DNA from: QHXM01 sp032160705
GTDB lineage: Bacteria > Acidobacteriota > Blastocatellia > Pyrinomonadales > Pyrinomonadaceae
Reading direction: 5' to 3'
NCBI GenBank assembly: GCA_032160705.1
Contig: JAVHVE010000035.1
Location: forward strand, 1 to 64,000
DNA length: 64,000 nt
In this document: one piece after another, positions 25,010-34,234 of the stretch
Layout of the letters: each line of letters begins with the position of its first letter
Numbering within the stretch: the first letter of the stretch is position 1
The notes under the pieces: model-generated
The model's database searches: none
Seen by the model: only the letters and a program-made list of their open reading frames with translations
Told to the model about the DNA's origin: nothing
Made by a program: the position numbers and the translations under genes

Positions 25010-25052
25010 AGTTTTTTCCTCCTTGATTAATATGTTCGCTCTTTATAGCACG

Positions 25053-25162
25053 AAAAGGCAGTAGTCAGTAGTCAGTGGTCGGTGGTCGGAAAAAGTGGTC
25101 AGTGGTCAGATGAAATCAGTTTTTAACTGACCACTGACCACCGACCACTGACTACTGCTTTT
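25053..25162. repeat. Heptad palindrome, CAGTGGT/CAGTAGT class
   Basis: The left side (25053-25109) and right side (25127-25162) consist of GTAGTCA, GTGGTCA and GTGGTCG heptads. The right arm overlaps the last codons of the downstream-lying glycosyltransferase (EKQ-stop). Confidence 0.85.
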
Positions 25163-26795
25163 CAGACCATGAGCGGTAAGCATCAAGCACACGCGCGGCA
25201 TTATGCGTCCACGTATGCCGTGCGATTGATTCGCGTCTGGCTGCCGCTCCCAACTGTTCGCGCAGCTCCAATGAGTTGGTCAAGCGCAAAATTGCTGCAC
25301 TCAATTCGCGCGCGTCATTCGGCTCGACCAGCAGCGCCGTTTCTTCGTCCACCAACACATCGCCGATCTGCCCCAGGCGGCTGGCGACGATTGCTTTGCC
25401 CATCGCCATGTACTCGAACAGCTTGGTGGGCGAGCCGAAAAATTCGCTTCCGTCTTCGAGCGGCACATGCGGGGAGGCCAGCACGTCGCACGCATCGAGC
25501 AGCGCAGGCACGCGCTCATGCTCGACCGCTCCCGTCAGAATCGCGCGGTGCTCAAGACCTGCTTCACGCAAAGTCTGCTCGACACGTCCTCGCAGCACAC
25601 CGCTTCCGACCAGCAGGAAGCGCAAGCGCGAATCCTGCGGCATGAGCTTGATTGCTTCTGCCAGCGCGAGCACGCCGTGCCATGGGCCGAACGTGCCGAC
25701 GAATCCGACAACCGTTTCGTCCTTTTCAATTCCCAACTCCTCGCGCACGCGCTCTCCGCCAATGTTCGGTCGAAATCGCTCAGGGTCTACGGCGTTCGGG
25801 TTGAGCACTATCTTGCTCTCATTCACTCCGGCGCGCACGAGGTTGCGACGCTCCACTTCGGAGACGACGAAGATGCGCGCGGCGGCTTTGAGATTCAACT
25901 GCTCGCATCGTTCAAGCAAGGCAGACATGCCCGCCTGATCCCAGTGCTGCCCGATCCAGACTTCCGAGCCGTTGTATTCGAGAAAGAGCGGTCTCGCCGC
26001 ACGAAGACTGGCCTCGACGCCAGCCCAACTGAAGCGGCTGTAGCGTTGATAAATAAAATCAGGTGGCTGGCGGGCAATCAATCGCGAGGCCGCGTCCGTG
26101 AAACGTTGATTGTTGTAGAGATCAAACGCGGCGCGCGTCGTGCCGATGGGTTTGGGCTCGATAATCGTCGTCGGCACTTTTGTTTCATCGAGACCCGCGA
26201 TGCGATCATTGCTAATCATCGAGACGCGCGCCGCTGATGCCAGCAGGGCATTGATGACTCCGTTGATATGGCTGCTCGCCCCGCCCGTCTGTGTACCAGG
26301 TCCCGGTGTCGCGCGCAGATAGACGATTGAAGGTGCGAAGGCGGGTGAGCTTTCAGGCGGGCGCTTGATAACTTCCGGTATCCCGCCGTCTTTGATTATG
26401 CGTTCGAGCGAGCGCAACTTCTTGCGCGCGCGCGCCACAGCCGCCGCGCTGATCGCTGCTTCGCGTGCGAGCCGCAATGGCGCGCTCGTTAAAAGCCGCG
26501 CCCGCCGTTCTTCACGCCACGCCCCATGCGCGTCCAGCATCACGCACCGCCGAGCGCCCGCCAGTGCGCCAAATAACATGAAGGCATTTTGCCCGCGTTG
26601 CCAGTCGAGCCGCTCCGTGGCTACAACGAAGATGTTTGGGCGGCGCGCTCGCAAAACGCCGAGACGCTCGCTTAAACTGCCGCGCTCAATCTCTCTGCGC
26701 GCGATCTCTTCGATGAGGGCTTGCGGGAAACGCCCTTCAATCTCTGTGCGCGCCTGCCGCGCTCGATCATTGAGCACCAGCAAGATAATTTTCAT
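25152..26795 (-). CDS. Glycosyltransferase family 4 protein with extra N-terminal domain
   Basis: A 547-residue protein. The GT-B fold occupies about 155-545 (start SIVYLRATPGPGTQTGGAS; acceptor side; donor motif SPTKLFEYMAMGKAIVAS). The first ~150 residues form an Arg-rich domain not typical of GT4 enzymes. It overlaps the upstream fusion gene by 4 nt and is the last gene of the polysaccharide operon. Specificity is unknown. Confidence 0.87.
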   Translation of the reverse strand: MKIILLVLNDRARQARTEIEGRFPQALIEEIARREIERGSLSERLGVLRARRPNIFVVATERLDWQRGQNAFMLFGALAGARRCVMLDAHGAWREERRARLLTSAPLRLAREAAISAAAVARARKKLRSLERIIKDGGIPEVIKRPPESSPAFAPSIVYLRATPGPGTQTGGASSHINGVINALLASAARVSMISNDRIAGLDETKVPTTIIEPKPIGTTRAAFDLYNNQRFTDAASRLIARQPPDFIYQRYSRFSWAGVEASLRAARPLFLEYNGSEVWIGQHWDQAGMSALLERCEQLNLKAAARIFVVSEVERRNLVRAGVNESKIVLNPNAVDPERFRPNIGGERVREELGIEKDETVVGFVGTFGPWHGVLALAEAIKLMPQDSRLRFLLVGSGVLRGRVEQTLREAGLEHRAILTGAVEHERVPALLDACDVLASPHVPLEDGSEFFGSPTKLFEYMAMGKAIVASRLGQIGDVLVDEETALLVEPNDARELSAAILRLTNSLELREQLGAAARRESIARHTWTHNAARVLDAYRSWSEKQ

Positions 26796-29569
26796 AGGCC
26801 GCTCTTGATTTTCGAGAGAGCTTGACGCGCCCGCCCTGTGGCCGAACGGTTCTCGTAGTCAATCTTGAAGCACCTCTCAAAAGCCCACTTCGTGCAGTAC
26901 AACTCATAGCCGCGCTCACGGAATCTCTCGTCCTGTCCGTGCTCAAGAAAGACAGGCACGGCCAGCTCAGGATCGGCGACCAATTCTGCGAGAGCATGCC
27001 CGTTGAAGTAGACGTTGCAGGTCGGGTCTGTCAGATGCCAGCGCCCGTCTATTTCCACTTCAATCATCGAGTGCGTATCTATTTGCTCTGGCCCGCGCCC
27101 GCGCGGGTGGGGCTTCATGAAGAAAGTCACTCTTCTGGTTCGATAACCCTCGCGCTCCAGCAGGTACTGGAAAACTTTTGTGTAGCCCGCGCACCAGGCG
27201 AAGCCCCCGGCGATGATCTCCAGCGGGCGATTGGAGGACTGGTTCTGCTCCGGGCTGAGATGATGATAAACCCAGTCCATGATTTCCAGCATGCGGTCGA
27301 CTTGGGAGGCCGCCTCTGCTCGCTTCCAAGCGAGCAAGTACATCATCTTGTCGTTTGAGGGTGGATAGGGAGCAAGCCCGAACCGGCGGCGCGTGTCAAT
27401 CTCTTCAATCAAGACATTGACGAAACCGGCGCGCGCCAAGCGCATGGACACTTCATGCGGCGCGGTTTTCCAAGTGTGATTGTCGCAGACGCGCTCTGGA
27501 TTACGCGCGTCGCTCGGAATCGCCGCGACCAGCACGCCGCCACGTTTAAGCACGCGATGGATTTCCAGCAGCGTTTTATCCACGTCAAAGGAATGTTCCA
27601 GCACATTGTCCGCGTAGACGCATTCAAAAGAGCCGTCTGAAAACGGGAGCGAGGCAAAGTCTCCGGCCAGAAAAGAGACGTGCGGGGAAGCGTACCGGCT
27701 CTCAGCCTGGGCTATGAAATCCGCGCCCCTGTCAAAGCCTGTCACACGCATCCACGGATATACTTCCGCGATGCGCGCCGACCAGTAACCAGCGCCGCAA
27801 CCAAAATCCAAAACCTGCGTCCGGTCAAGTGGAATCATCGCTTGCAGGTGATGACTCTGCGCCTCGTTGTGCTCGTCGCCGAGAATTGCCTGGTGTTCCC
27901 GCTCGACTTGATATGCAGCCTCTTCGAGAGCACTTCTGCGCGCACTTGCTTGCAGTTCTTCCCGCGCCATCCCGGCCATCTCGGAGAGCGTGAGAAACTC
28001 AAAACGCCCGTCAACCTTCAGCCGTCGCAGGTTCTCAGCGATAGCAGCGAAATGTAAATCCGCTTTGGAATGGCCGATCATCACGAAATACTCGTGACCG
28101 GCGAGAGTTTCGGGTTCGTAGCGCGTCATGAAATGAGCCAGGCGTTTGGGTAACAACGGATTCAGGCCGCGATGCAAAGGCTTCAGGCGTCCGTGCGTAG
28201 CGTTGACAGCCCACTTGAGCCGCTTCAGCCTACGGTAAGATTCGCTTCCCACCGCACTCTCATCCTTGTTCACGAAGTTAATCAGGCGCGTGGCGAATCG
28301 CTTCCCTTCGTCGCCATCTAAAAACCATCGCTGATTCCATTCGAAAGTGAAGACGGGCAGCTCCGTGAGGCTCTGCTCGCTCGGCGGCGCTTTCAACTGC
28401 GGGTCGTAAGGGTTGGCGAAATACGGCTGATGGCGCGAATAGGCGAACGAGTAATCATAGCCTCGCTCGCCGGAAACGCCTCCGGCATAAACGGACGTAT
28501 CGCAGAAGATTCCGTTCGCGACCAACGCATCATGAAGCTGTTTGAAAGGCTGTGTGGCGTAAGCTCCGGCGCGAAAGCAGGTCACGCGATATGCCGGGTT
28601 AATTGGGCGCAGCACCTGCTCAAGCGCCGCTTTGCATCTGGCGATCAACTTCCCTAAGTCGCCCGGATAATTATGGAGGCGAGCCAGCCGCCAATCCCAG
28701 AACCATTCGCCGTTCACAAGGCGTGCGCCCAATTCAGGCAGCCAGTTCGGGTGCAGGTGCATTTGCACATCGTGGCCGTGACTGACCGCCTCAATCCACT
28801 GCTGCTCCATGCGTTCTGCTACGGTCGGCTGATTGTCCTTGAGCCAGAAATACTCGCCCAGCTCGGCCATCAACGTAAGTTTCACCTGCTCTTCATCGCA
28901 GACTCGAAGCAATTGAGCGGTCGGCTGAAAGACATCGCGTTCCCAGTCAATGGTCTTACCTTCTGGGATGGGATGCCACGTCTCGTAGTCAATCGTGATG
29001 GCGATGAGGTGTTTTTTCCGGCGCGCGAGAAAGACTGCGTGCTGGCTCTCCAGAAAATATTCCGTCTCGACGACGAAGTATTTTTGGACGAGCCGCTTGA
29101 ATTCGTCGAACTCCAGATACTTGCCGCCGGGACTCCATCCGGCGATGAACGCCAGCCCGTCTTTCGTCAGATGCTCTGCGATCCATTTAAGTGAAGCACG
29201 CTTGCCGCGCTCGTCCAGATAGTAAATCACATCGCTGTAGATGATTGCGTCGTACAGGCGATCATTTGCCTCTGTCTGCTCCAGATGGTCGGCTGAGCCT
29301 TGAATGAAATTGATGCGCGGGTGAAGTTCCTGGCCTTTGGTCACGGCTTCGCGGCTTACTTCGACGCCGAACAATTCCTTGAAATCATCTTCAAAGCGCG
29401 AGAGGAAAGCGCCTGTGCCGCAGCCAATGTCGAGGAGAGTCGCGTGTGTGCGGGCGTGAGTGGTGACGAGTTTGTAATAGAGGTCGTACCTCTCGGAATC
29501 GGCGCGCCCGATGCCCCAGGGGTCTGGCTCTGTTCTGTAAATCTCGTCAAAGTTTCGCGTGACCTTCAT
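26792..29569 (-). CDS. Four-domain fusion: methyltransferase, polysaccharide deacetylase-like, methyltransferase, transglutaminase-like
   Basis: A 925-residue protein. Domain 1 (about 1-185) is a NodS-like SAM methyltransferase (LLDIGCGTGAF at 45-55). Domain 2 (about 187-532) is a NodB/polysaccharide-deacetylase-like barrel (IAITIDYETWHP, GHDVQMHLHPNW, CFRAGAY). Domain 3 (about 580-755) is a second class I methyltransferase (VLDFGCGAGYW). Domain 4 (about 785-900) has a transglutaminase-like triad C793 (FAWCAGY), H833 (DTHSMIEVEI) and D848 (LTDPT). The ATG at 29569 starts MKVTRNFDEIY and overlaps the flippase gene by 23 nt. Probably modifies a glycan or glycoconjugate. Confidence 0.85.
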   Translation of the reverse strand: MKVTRNFDEIYRTEPDPWGIGRADSERYDLYYKLVTTHARTHATLLDIGCGTGAFLSRFEDDFKELFGVEVSREAVTKGQELHPRINFIQGSADHLEQTEANDRLYDAIIYSDVIYYLDERGKRASLKWIAEHLTKDGLAFIAGWSPGGKYLEFDEFKRLVQKYFVVETEYFLESQHAVFLARRKKHLIAITIDYETWHPIPEGKTIDWERDVFQPTAQLLRVCDEEQVKLTLMAELGEYFWLKDNQPTVAERMEQQWIEAVSHGHDVQMHLHPNWLPELGARLVNGEWFWDWRLARLHNYPGDLGKLIARCKAALEQVLRPINPAYRVTCFRAGAYATQPFKQLHDALVANGIFCDTSVYAGGVSGERGYDYSFAYSRHQPYFANPYDPQLKAPPSEQSLTELPVFTFEWNQRWFLDGDEGKRFATRLINFVNKDESAVGSESYRRLKRLKWAVNATHGRLKPLHRGLNPLLPKRLAHFMTRYEPETLAGHEYFVMIGHSKADLHFAAIAENLRRLKVDGRFEFLTLSEMAGMAREELQASARRSALEEAAYQVEREHQAILGDEHNEAQSHHLQAMIPLDRTQVLDFGCGAGYWSARIAEVYPWMRVTGFDRGADFIAQAESRYASPHVSFLAGDFASLPFSDGSFECVYADNVLEHSFDVDKTLLEIHRVLKRGGVLVAAIPSDARNPERVCDNHTWKTAPHEVSMRLARAGFVNVLIEEIDTRRRFGLAPYPPSNDKMMYLLAWKRAEAASQVDRMLEIMDWVYHHLSPEQNQSSNRPLEIIAGGFAWCAGYTKVFQYLLEREGYRTRRVTFFMKPHPRGRGPEQIDTHSMIEVEIDGRWHLTDPTCNVYFNGHALAELVADPELAVPVFLEHGQDERFRERGYELYCTKWAFERCFKIDYENRSATGRARQALSKIKSGL

Positions 29570-30821
29570 AACTCTTAACGCCCTGGCTAGCATAAATGTA
29601 ATGCAGGAGGAGCACCAGGGCATAACTAATCAGGGAAGAGAGAGCTGCACCGCGAATCCCCCAGCGCGGAATGGCCAAAAAATTGAGCGCCAGATTCACG
29701 ACTGCGCCGATGACCCAGATGAAAACGGAGAACCAGGGAGAGCCGATGGAAGCCAGGTAGTTAGCGAACATGTTGTTGACTGCGTAAAATATCATCGCCA
29801 CGCTTAGAATCAAAAACGGCGCAACCGATGGAAGAAAAGCCGCCCCGTACATGAGTCGTATTAAAGGCTCTGCTAACAACATGAGTAATATGACGAGCGG
29901 GAAGACGAACAGCCCGACGCCAAGAGCCGCTTTTTGAGCCAGTTGCCATTTCGCCTGCACATCCGTCAAAGCCGACAGCTTCGGAAATAAAATACTGCCG
30001 ACAGCGGTCGGCAGCAGATAGATCAAATCCGCCATGTTGGCCGCAATCGAGTAATAGCCAGTCGCGGTTGCGCCGAGCAGGTATCGAATCATCAACAAAT
30101 CTATCCGCAGCAGCAAAAAGGCGAAAAAACCCGCGAGATAAAGTTTTATTCCGTAACCCAGATTGGTCTTGAGCAGCGCGAGCGAGGGACTCAAGCTCCG
30201 CTTGATGAGAGCGCGCAATTGCCACAACGTCCACAAAAAACTCGCAGCCACCGCAACCAGGCTCGCGGCAAAGACCAGCTCCACCGAGACCAACCCGGAG
30301 ATAGCCACACACCCGACAAGAACGACCGCCAGAATCTTGCTCGCCAATTCGATTTTATTGAACAAGCGAACTTCCTGAATACCGAGCAGCAGATTTTGCA
30401 GCAGCATGAGAGCCAGCCCGAAAGGTATCCAGATGAGAGCCAGCCCCAGGAGCAAGCCGCGCACGGGAGCAAGTTGAGGCCACACGAAAAAAACGAGCCA
30501 GGCGAGAAGCGCGCCCACGCCTCCGAAGACAAAGCTAACCAGTAGAGAATTACCCAGCAGCGGTGCGAGCAATTCGCGGTCTCGCGCCACGTGATAAGTA
30601 TTTGAAGCGTGCAACCCCAGATTGCCAAACTGCATCCCCAAAGCTCCGACCGTGGCAGCCAGAGCGTACAACCCGCGACCCTCCGGCCCTAAGATGCGGG
30701 CGATGAGCACGTTCATCACGAGGCCGAGGCCGACAAGCATGATGCGGGTGGCGAAAGTTTCCGCCACCTTGTGTGTGAAATCGGAAGCGATGAGCCGGCG
30801 GTAGAGTTTAAGGGCGGTCAT
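29547..30821 (-). CDS. Polysaccharide/lipid-linked oligosaccharide flippase (MOP superfamily, Wzx-like)
   Basis: A 424-residue polytopic membrane protein with about 12-14 transmembrane helices throughout and the N-terminal pattern KVAETFATRIMLVGLGLVMN followed by ARILGPEGRGLYAL, which is typical of Wzx/O-antigen transporters. It is expected to flip lipid-linked repeat units across the inner membrane. It overlaps the four-domain fusion gene and is flanked by polysaccharide genes. Confidence 0.9.
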   Translation of the reverse strand: MTALKLYRRLIASDFTHKVAETFATRIMLVGLGLVMNVLIARILGPEGRGLYALAATVGALGMQFGNLGLHASNTYHVARDRELLAPLLGNSLLVSFVFGGVGALLAWLVFFVWPQLAPVRGLLLGLALIWIPFGLALMLLQNLLLGIQEVRLFNKIELASKILAVVLVGCVAISGLVSVELVFAASLVAVAASFLWTLWQLRALIKRSLSPSLALLKTNLGYGIKLYLAGFFAFLLLRIDLLMIRYLLGATATGYYSIAANMADLIYLLPTAVGSILFPKLSALTDVQAKWQLAQKAALGVGLFVFPLVILLMLLAEPLIRLMYGAAFLPSVAPFLILSVAMIFYAVNNMFANYLASIGSPWFSVFIWVIGAVVNLALNFLAIPRWGIRGAALSSLISYALVLLLHYIYASQGVKSYEGHAKL

Positions 30822-30922
30822 GTGGACGGCACGCGCGCGCTCACGCGTTCTCTCGAAAACCTTGATGCTCCATTCAAACTGTTATGACGGGTCGCGGGAC
30901 GGGGTGGCGCATTCCCCGCTCT

Positions 30923-32854
30923 TCACAGTTCGCGCTCGATCCAGCGCTCGTACCACAAGCTGAGATTGAGCAACGCCCACAGGTGAAAGCCCCACTCGTG
31001 CGTGCCGCGCCGGTGCTCATCCAGAAGACGCGCGACGAATTTGTAATCGAAGAAGTCGCGCCGCCGCATGGTGGAGTTCATCAGGTGCGAATCAAACCAA
31101 CCTGCCAGGCCATTCCTGAACCACTCGCGCACGGGCGCGCCAAAACCGCGTTTCCGGCTGTAGAGCAAATCCCTGGGGAGAATCTCTTCGAGCGCGCGTT
31201 TCAAGATATGCTTGCCGCTTTGTCCCTCGACTTTCAACCGGCGCGGGAGTGAGAGCGCATACTCAACCAGATGGTGATCGAGAAAAGGCACGCGCGCTTC
31301 GACGGATGTCGCCATCGTGATTTTGTCCACGCGCATGAGCAGGAGTTCTGGCAAGCGCAGCTTCAATTCCAGATAGGTCATGCGCGACAGGAAATCGGAT
31401 TGGGGACGCGCCTCTGCGATGTAATCCAGGTATGAGTTGACGACTTCGAGCGACGAGCGCCCGTTCATGCGCTCTCTCATCCTTGCGGACAGCACGCGCG
31501 GCTTAAATGTTTCATCGTAAACAACCACGCCGCCCCAGAAGAGGGGTTCGTCCGCGCCGAGACGACGAATCAACTCAATCGCCGCGCGCTTTCTCCCCGT
31601 AGCTTCCAATGCGGGGCGTGTGACCGCGCTCGCCGCTCGTCGCAGAGATGAGGGAAAGCGTTCCGCCCGCCGCCAGAACTTTTCGTAAATCCGCAGATTC
31701 CGCACGTAGTTTTCGTAGCCGCTGAAAATCTCGTCCGCGCCTTCGCCCACCTGCACGACGATTGTGCCGGAATCACGCGCCAGCTTCGAGACGTAATAGA
31801 GCGGGACGCACACAGGGTCGGCAATCGGCTCGTCCTGATGAAAGACGAGATCGGGCAGAAATTTCTGCATCTCGTTTTCTGAGATGATGACCTCGTGATG
31901 ATTCGTGTGGAAGTCGCGCGCGATGCGGCGGGCTGAATCCAACTCGTTGAGATACTCGGCATCTTGGAAGCCGACCGTGAACGTTTCGACCGGCCTTGTC
32001 ATCTGCTCGGACATCAACGCGACGTTGGCCGAGGAATCAACTCCGCCGGAGAGGAACACGCCGAACGGCACGTCCGACATCATACGCTTTGTGATTGACT
32101 CTCTCAGCAAGCGCAGGATTTCCGTCTTGTGTTCCTCATCGCTTCGCACTTCCGCTTGTTCTGGCGGTAGCGCATCCCAATATTGTTTGAGATTAATCGT
32201 CCCGTCGCGAGAGACCGTGAGCATGTGTCCCGCAGGAATTTTCTGTATGTCGCGGAAGAGCGTGCGCGGCGCAGGCGTGGTTAGAAACGTCAGGTAGTGA
32301 TAGAGCGATTCTTCGTCAACGTCGGGCGTTACACCTGGGTGCTGGAGGATCGCTTTGATTTCCGAAGCGAAGATGAAGCGTCCGTCTTTGTGATAGAAAT
32401 AGAGCGGCTTGACGCCGATGCGGTCGCGCACCAGGACAAGCCGCTCGCGCTTCTCATCCCAGATAGCGATGCCGTAGTCGCCTTCGATGTCGTGGACGAA
32501 ATCCAGTCCGCGCTCTTCGTAAAGATGCAGGATGGTTTCTGAATCCGTGCGCGAGGCGTAGACGTGCCCCCTTTTCTCAAGGTCTTCGCGTAATGAAGCG
32601 TGGTTATAAATCTCGCCGTTGAAGACGAGCCACACATTATCAGTGCAACCGTGCATCGGTTGATGCCCGGCTTCGGAGAGATCAATGATGGAGAGTCGGC
32701 GAAAGCCCAGTCCCCCACGCCCTTCGTCGAAAATAAGCGCGCCCGCGTCGTCCGGCCCGCGATGCGGCATCTCGTCGCGCATGCGCTCGACCAACTCGCG
32801 CTCCACCCGCCCGTCAGCCGCGCCGTACTCCCACACTCCGCAGATTCCGCACAT
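30923..32854 (-). CDS. asnB: Asparagine synthase (glutamine-hydrolysing)-type amidotransferase
   Basis: A 643-residue AsnB-family protein. The N-terminal class II glutaminase domain has the nucleophile C2 (MCGICGVWEY) and H.GPDD motif (MPHRGPDDAG). The synthetase domain starts near 240 with the PP-loop FLSGGVDSSAN. In polysaccharide loci such homologues often amidate uronic acids rather than make asparagine; the nearby WecB/WecC support that reading, but it is inference. Its start overlaps the formyltransferase stop (TGATG). Confidence 0.92.
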   Translation of the reverse strand: MCGICGVWEYGAADGRVERELVERMRDEMPHRGPDDAGALIFDEGRGGLGFRRLSIIDLSEAGHQPMHGCTDNVWLVFNGEIYNHASLREDLEKRGHVYASRTDSETILHLYEERGLDFVHDIEGDYGIAIWDEKRERLVLVRDRIGVKPLYFYHKDGRFIFASEIKAILQHPGVTPDVDEESLYHYLTFLTTPAPRTLFRDIQKIPAGHMLTVSRDGTINLKQYWDALPPEQAEVRSDEEHKTEILRLLRESITKRMMSDVPFGVFLSGGVDSSANVALMSEQMTRPVETFTVGFQDAEYLNELDSARRIARDFHTNHHEVIISENEMQKFLPDLVFHQDEPIADPVCVPLYYVSKLARDSGTIVVQVGEGADEIFSGYENYVRNLRIYEKFWRRAERFPSSLRRAASAVTRPALEATGRKRAAIELIRRLGADEPLFWGGVVVYDETFKPRVLSARMRERMNGRSSLEVVNSYLDYIAEARPQSDFLSRMTYLELKLRLPELLLMRVDKITMATSVEARVPFLDHHLVEYALSLPRRLKVEGQSGKHILKRALEEILPRDLLYSRKRGFGAPVREWFRNGLAGWFDSHLMNSTMRRRDFFDYKFVARLLDEHRRGTHEWGFHLWALLNLSLWYERWIEREL

Positions 32855-33567
32855 CAGCTTTTGGCCTCAATCAGTTTCTCGACCACCTCTCGAAAAAGCC
32901 GCGACATCACGTAATACCTGCGCCCTTGCTGTTCATCATTGAGCTGGTACTCGAAACGAGGGGAGCGCAAAAGCTCCAGCGCGCGGCGAAAGAAGAGAGC
33001 GTCGAGGTTAAAAAGATAATGCTTGGCTTCCTCAATGGAGCGGCAATGTGAGATGTCCACCTTTTCCGAAAGGACGATGCGTTTGCCTGTATCAATGCCG
33101 GAGTCAATGAAGAAGACTGTGATGCCGACAGGCCCGCCCTCGATGAGCGCCCACTCCATCACGTTGCGTCCGCGATAGCGGGGCAGGATGCCGATGTGCG
33201 GGTTCAAGATGCCGAGACGAAAAGCGTTGATCGTTGGCTCGCGGTAGATGACTCCCGCCTTGTGCAAGCCCACATCCAGCTTGAGCTTCTGCAACCTCGC
33301 GAGCATCTGCGGATGGTCTAATGGTTTCTGGAACAGAAAGACTTTCCGGCTGAAGATGAGGCCAAGCGATCTTAAACTGCCGCGTTTGAGAAAAACGCGC
33401 GCAAGGTGCTTGCCGAGATTTCGACCGCGCGACTCTCCCGTCGCGCGGCAGAGGAGGATGAAAGTCTCGCAGCCGGGAACAGTCTTCAGCTCATCATAAA
33501 TCTTCAACGCGTCGGGAAGAGAGTTTGCCAGGATACCTGTCCGCATCAATTGTCTTTTCAAATCCAT
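32854..33567 (-). CDS. Formyltransferase family protein (sugar N-formyltransferase-like)
   Basis: A 237-residue protein with the formyltransferase core motif LNPHIGILPRYRGRNVMEWAL and GITVFFIDSGIDTGKRI, giving the N-H-D catalytic set. It resembles the catalytic domain of Fmt/ArnA and sugar N-formyltransferases that use formyl-tetrahydrofolate. The start is the ATG at 33567, which overlaps the stop of the preceding gene by 10 nt. Its place in a polysaccharide operon suggests formylation of an amino sugar. Confidence 0.85.
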   Translation of the reverse strand: MDLKRQLMRTGILANSLPDALKIYDELKTVPGCETFILLCRATGESRGRNLGKHLARVFLKRGSLRSLGLIFSRKVFLFQKPLDHPQMLARLQKLKLDVGLHKAGVIYREPTINAFRLGILNPHIGILPRYRGRNVMEWALIEGGPVGITVFFIDSGIDTGKRIVLSEKVDISHCRSIEEAKHYLFNLDALFFRRALELLRSPRFEYQLNDEQQGRRYYVMSRLFREVVEKLIEAKS

Positions 33568-34232
33568 GCCGCCAGCGCGCGAGCGTAAAGGGCGAAGTAA
33601 GAGATTAGAAGCTGTTTGTGTTGCGTAGCCTTTGGCTGCCACCCGTCAGGCAACAACTCGTAATAGTAATTCAGCGCATCGAGAAACCTCAAATCAGGTG
33701 TGCGCGCCGCATGGACGGCGACGAGGTTCAGTCGGAGCAGCAGGTCAAGACTTTCGACTGCCTCAATGGAATCCTTTTCAATGCGCGCGCGGTCGTGCGC
33801 CATCAATCGCGCGAGGACGCGCTCGCGTGTTTCATCCTCCGCCGCCAGAGTGAAGTTCAAAGGGCAAGCGTATCTTTCCGCGAGAAGCTGAAAGCGTTGC
33901 TCAGGATCGGCGCGGGCTTTGTCCAGAGATTTAATGAAGTCATCAAGGGGAGGACGCGTGCCGGGCTGAAGCTGCAATAGCTCTCCCAGAGATAGCGCGC
34001 GAAGAGAAGAGAGACAATCCGTGTCGGATACCGTCCAATCATCGAACGTATTCATGCCGGACGCCCGATTGTTGAGGTCTGCGGGCGAAGAAGTGGATAG
34101 TTGCTCGCGCACTTGAGAAGCGAATGACGCCATCTCGCCGGACGTTTCGGGCGCAAAGTGCGAAAGTCGCACGCCGCATAATTCCCTGAAGCGTTCATTC
34201 AACGCCTGCGAGATGAGTTTTCTTCCATCCAT
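33558..34232 (-). CDS. Hypothetical protein in polysaccharide operon
   Basis: A 224-residue, mostly helical soluble protein of no family I recognise. The C-terminal portion FLDALNYYYELLPDGWQP with LISYFALYARALAAWI is its most distinctive part. The ATG at 34232 follows the previous stop by 2 nt (TAAGCATG), and its end overlaps the formyltransferase start, so it is tightly coupled to both. A role in glycan assembly is inferred only from position. Confidence 0.75.
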   Translation of the reverse strand: MDGRKLISQALNERFRELCGVRLSHFAPETSGEMASFASQVREQLSTSSPADLNNRASGMNTFDDWTVSDTDCLSSLRALSLGELLQLQPGTRPPLDDFIKSLDKARADPEQRFQLLAERYACPLNFTLAAEDETRERVLARLMAHDRARIEKDSIEAVESLDLLLRLNLVAVHAARTPDLRFLDALNYYYELLPDGWQPKATQHKQLLISYFALYARALAAWI

Positions 34233-34234
34233 GC

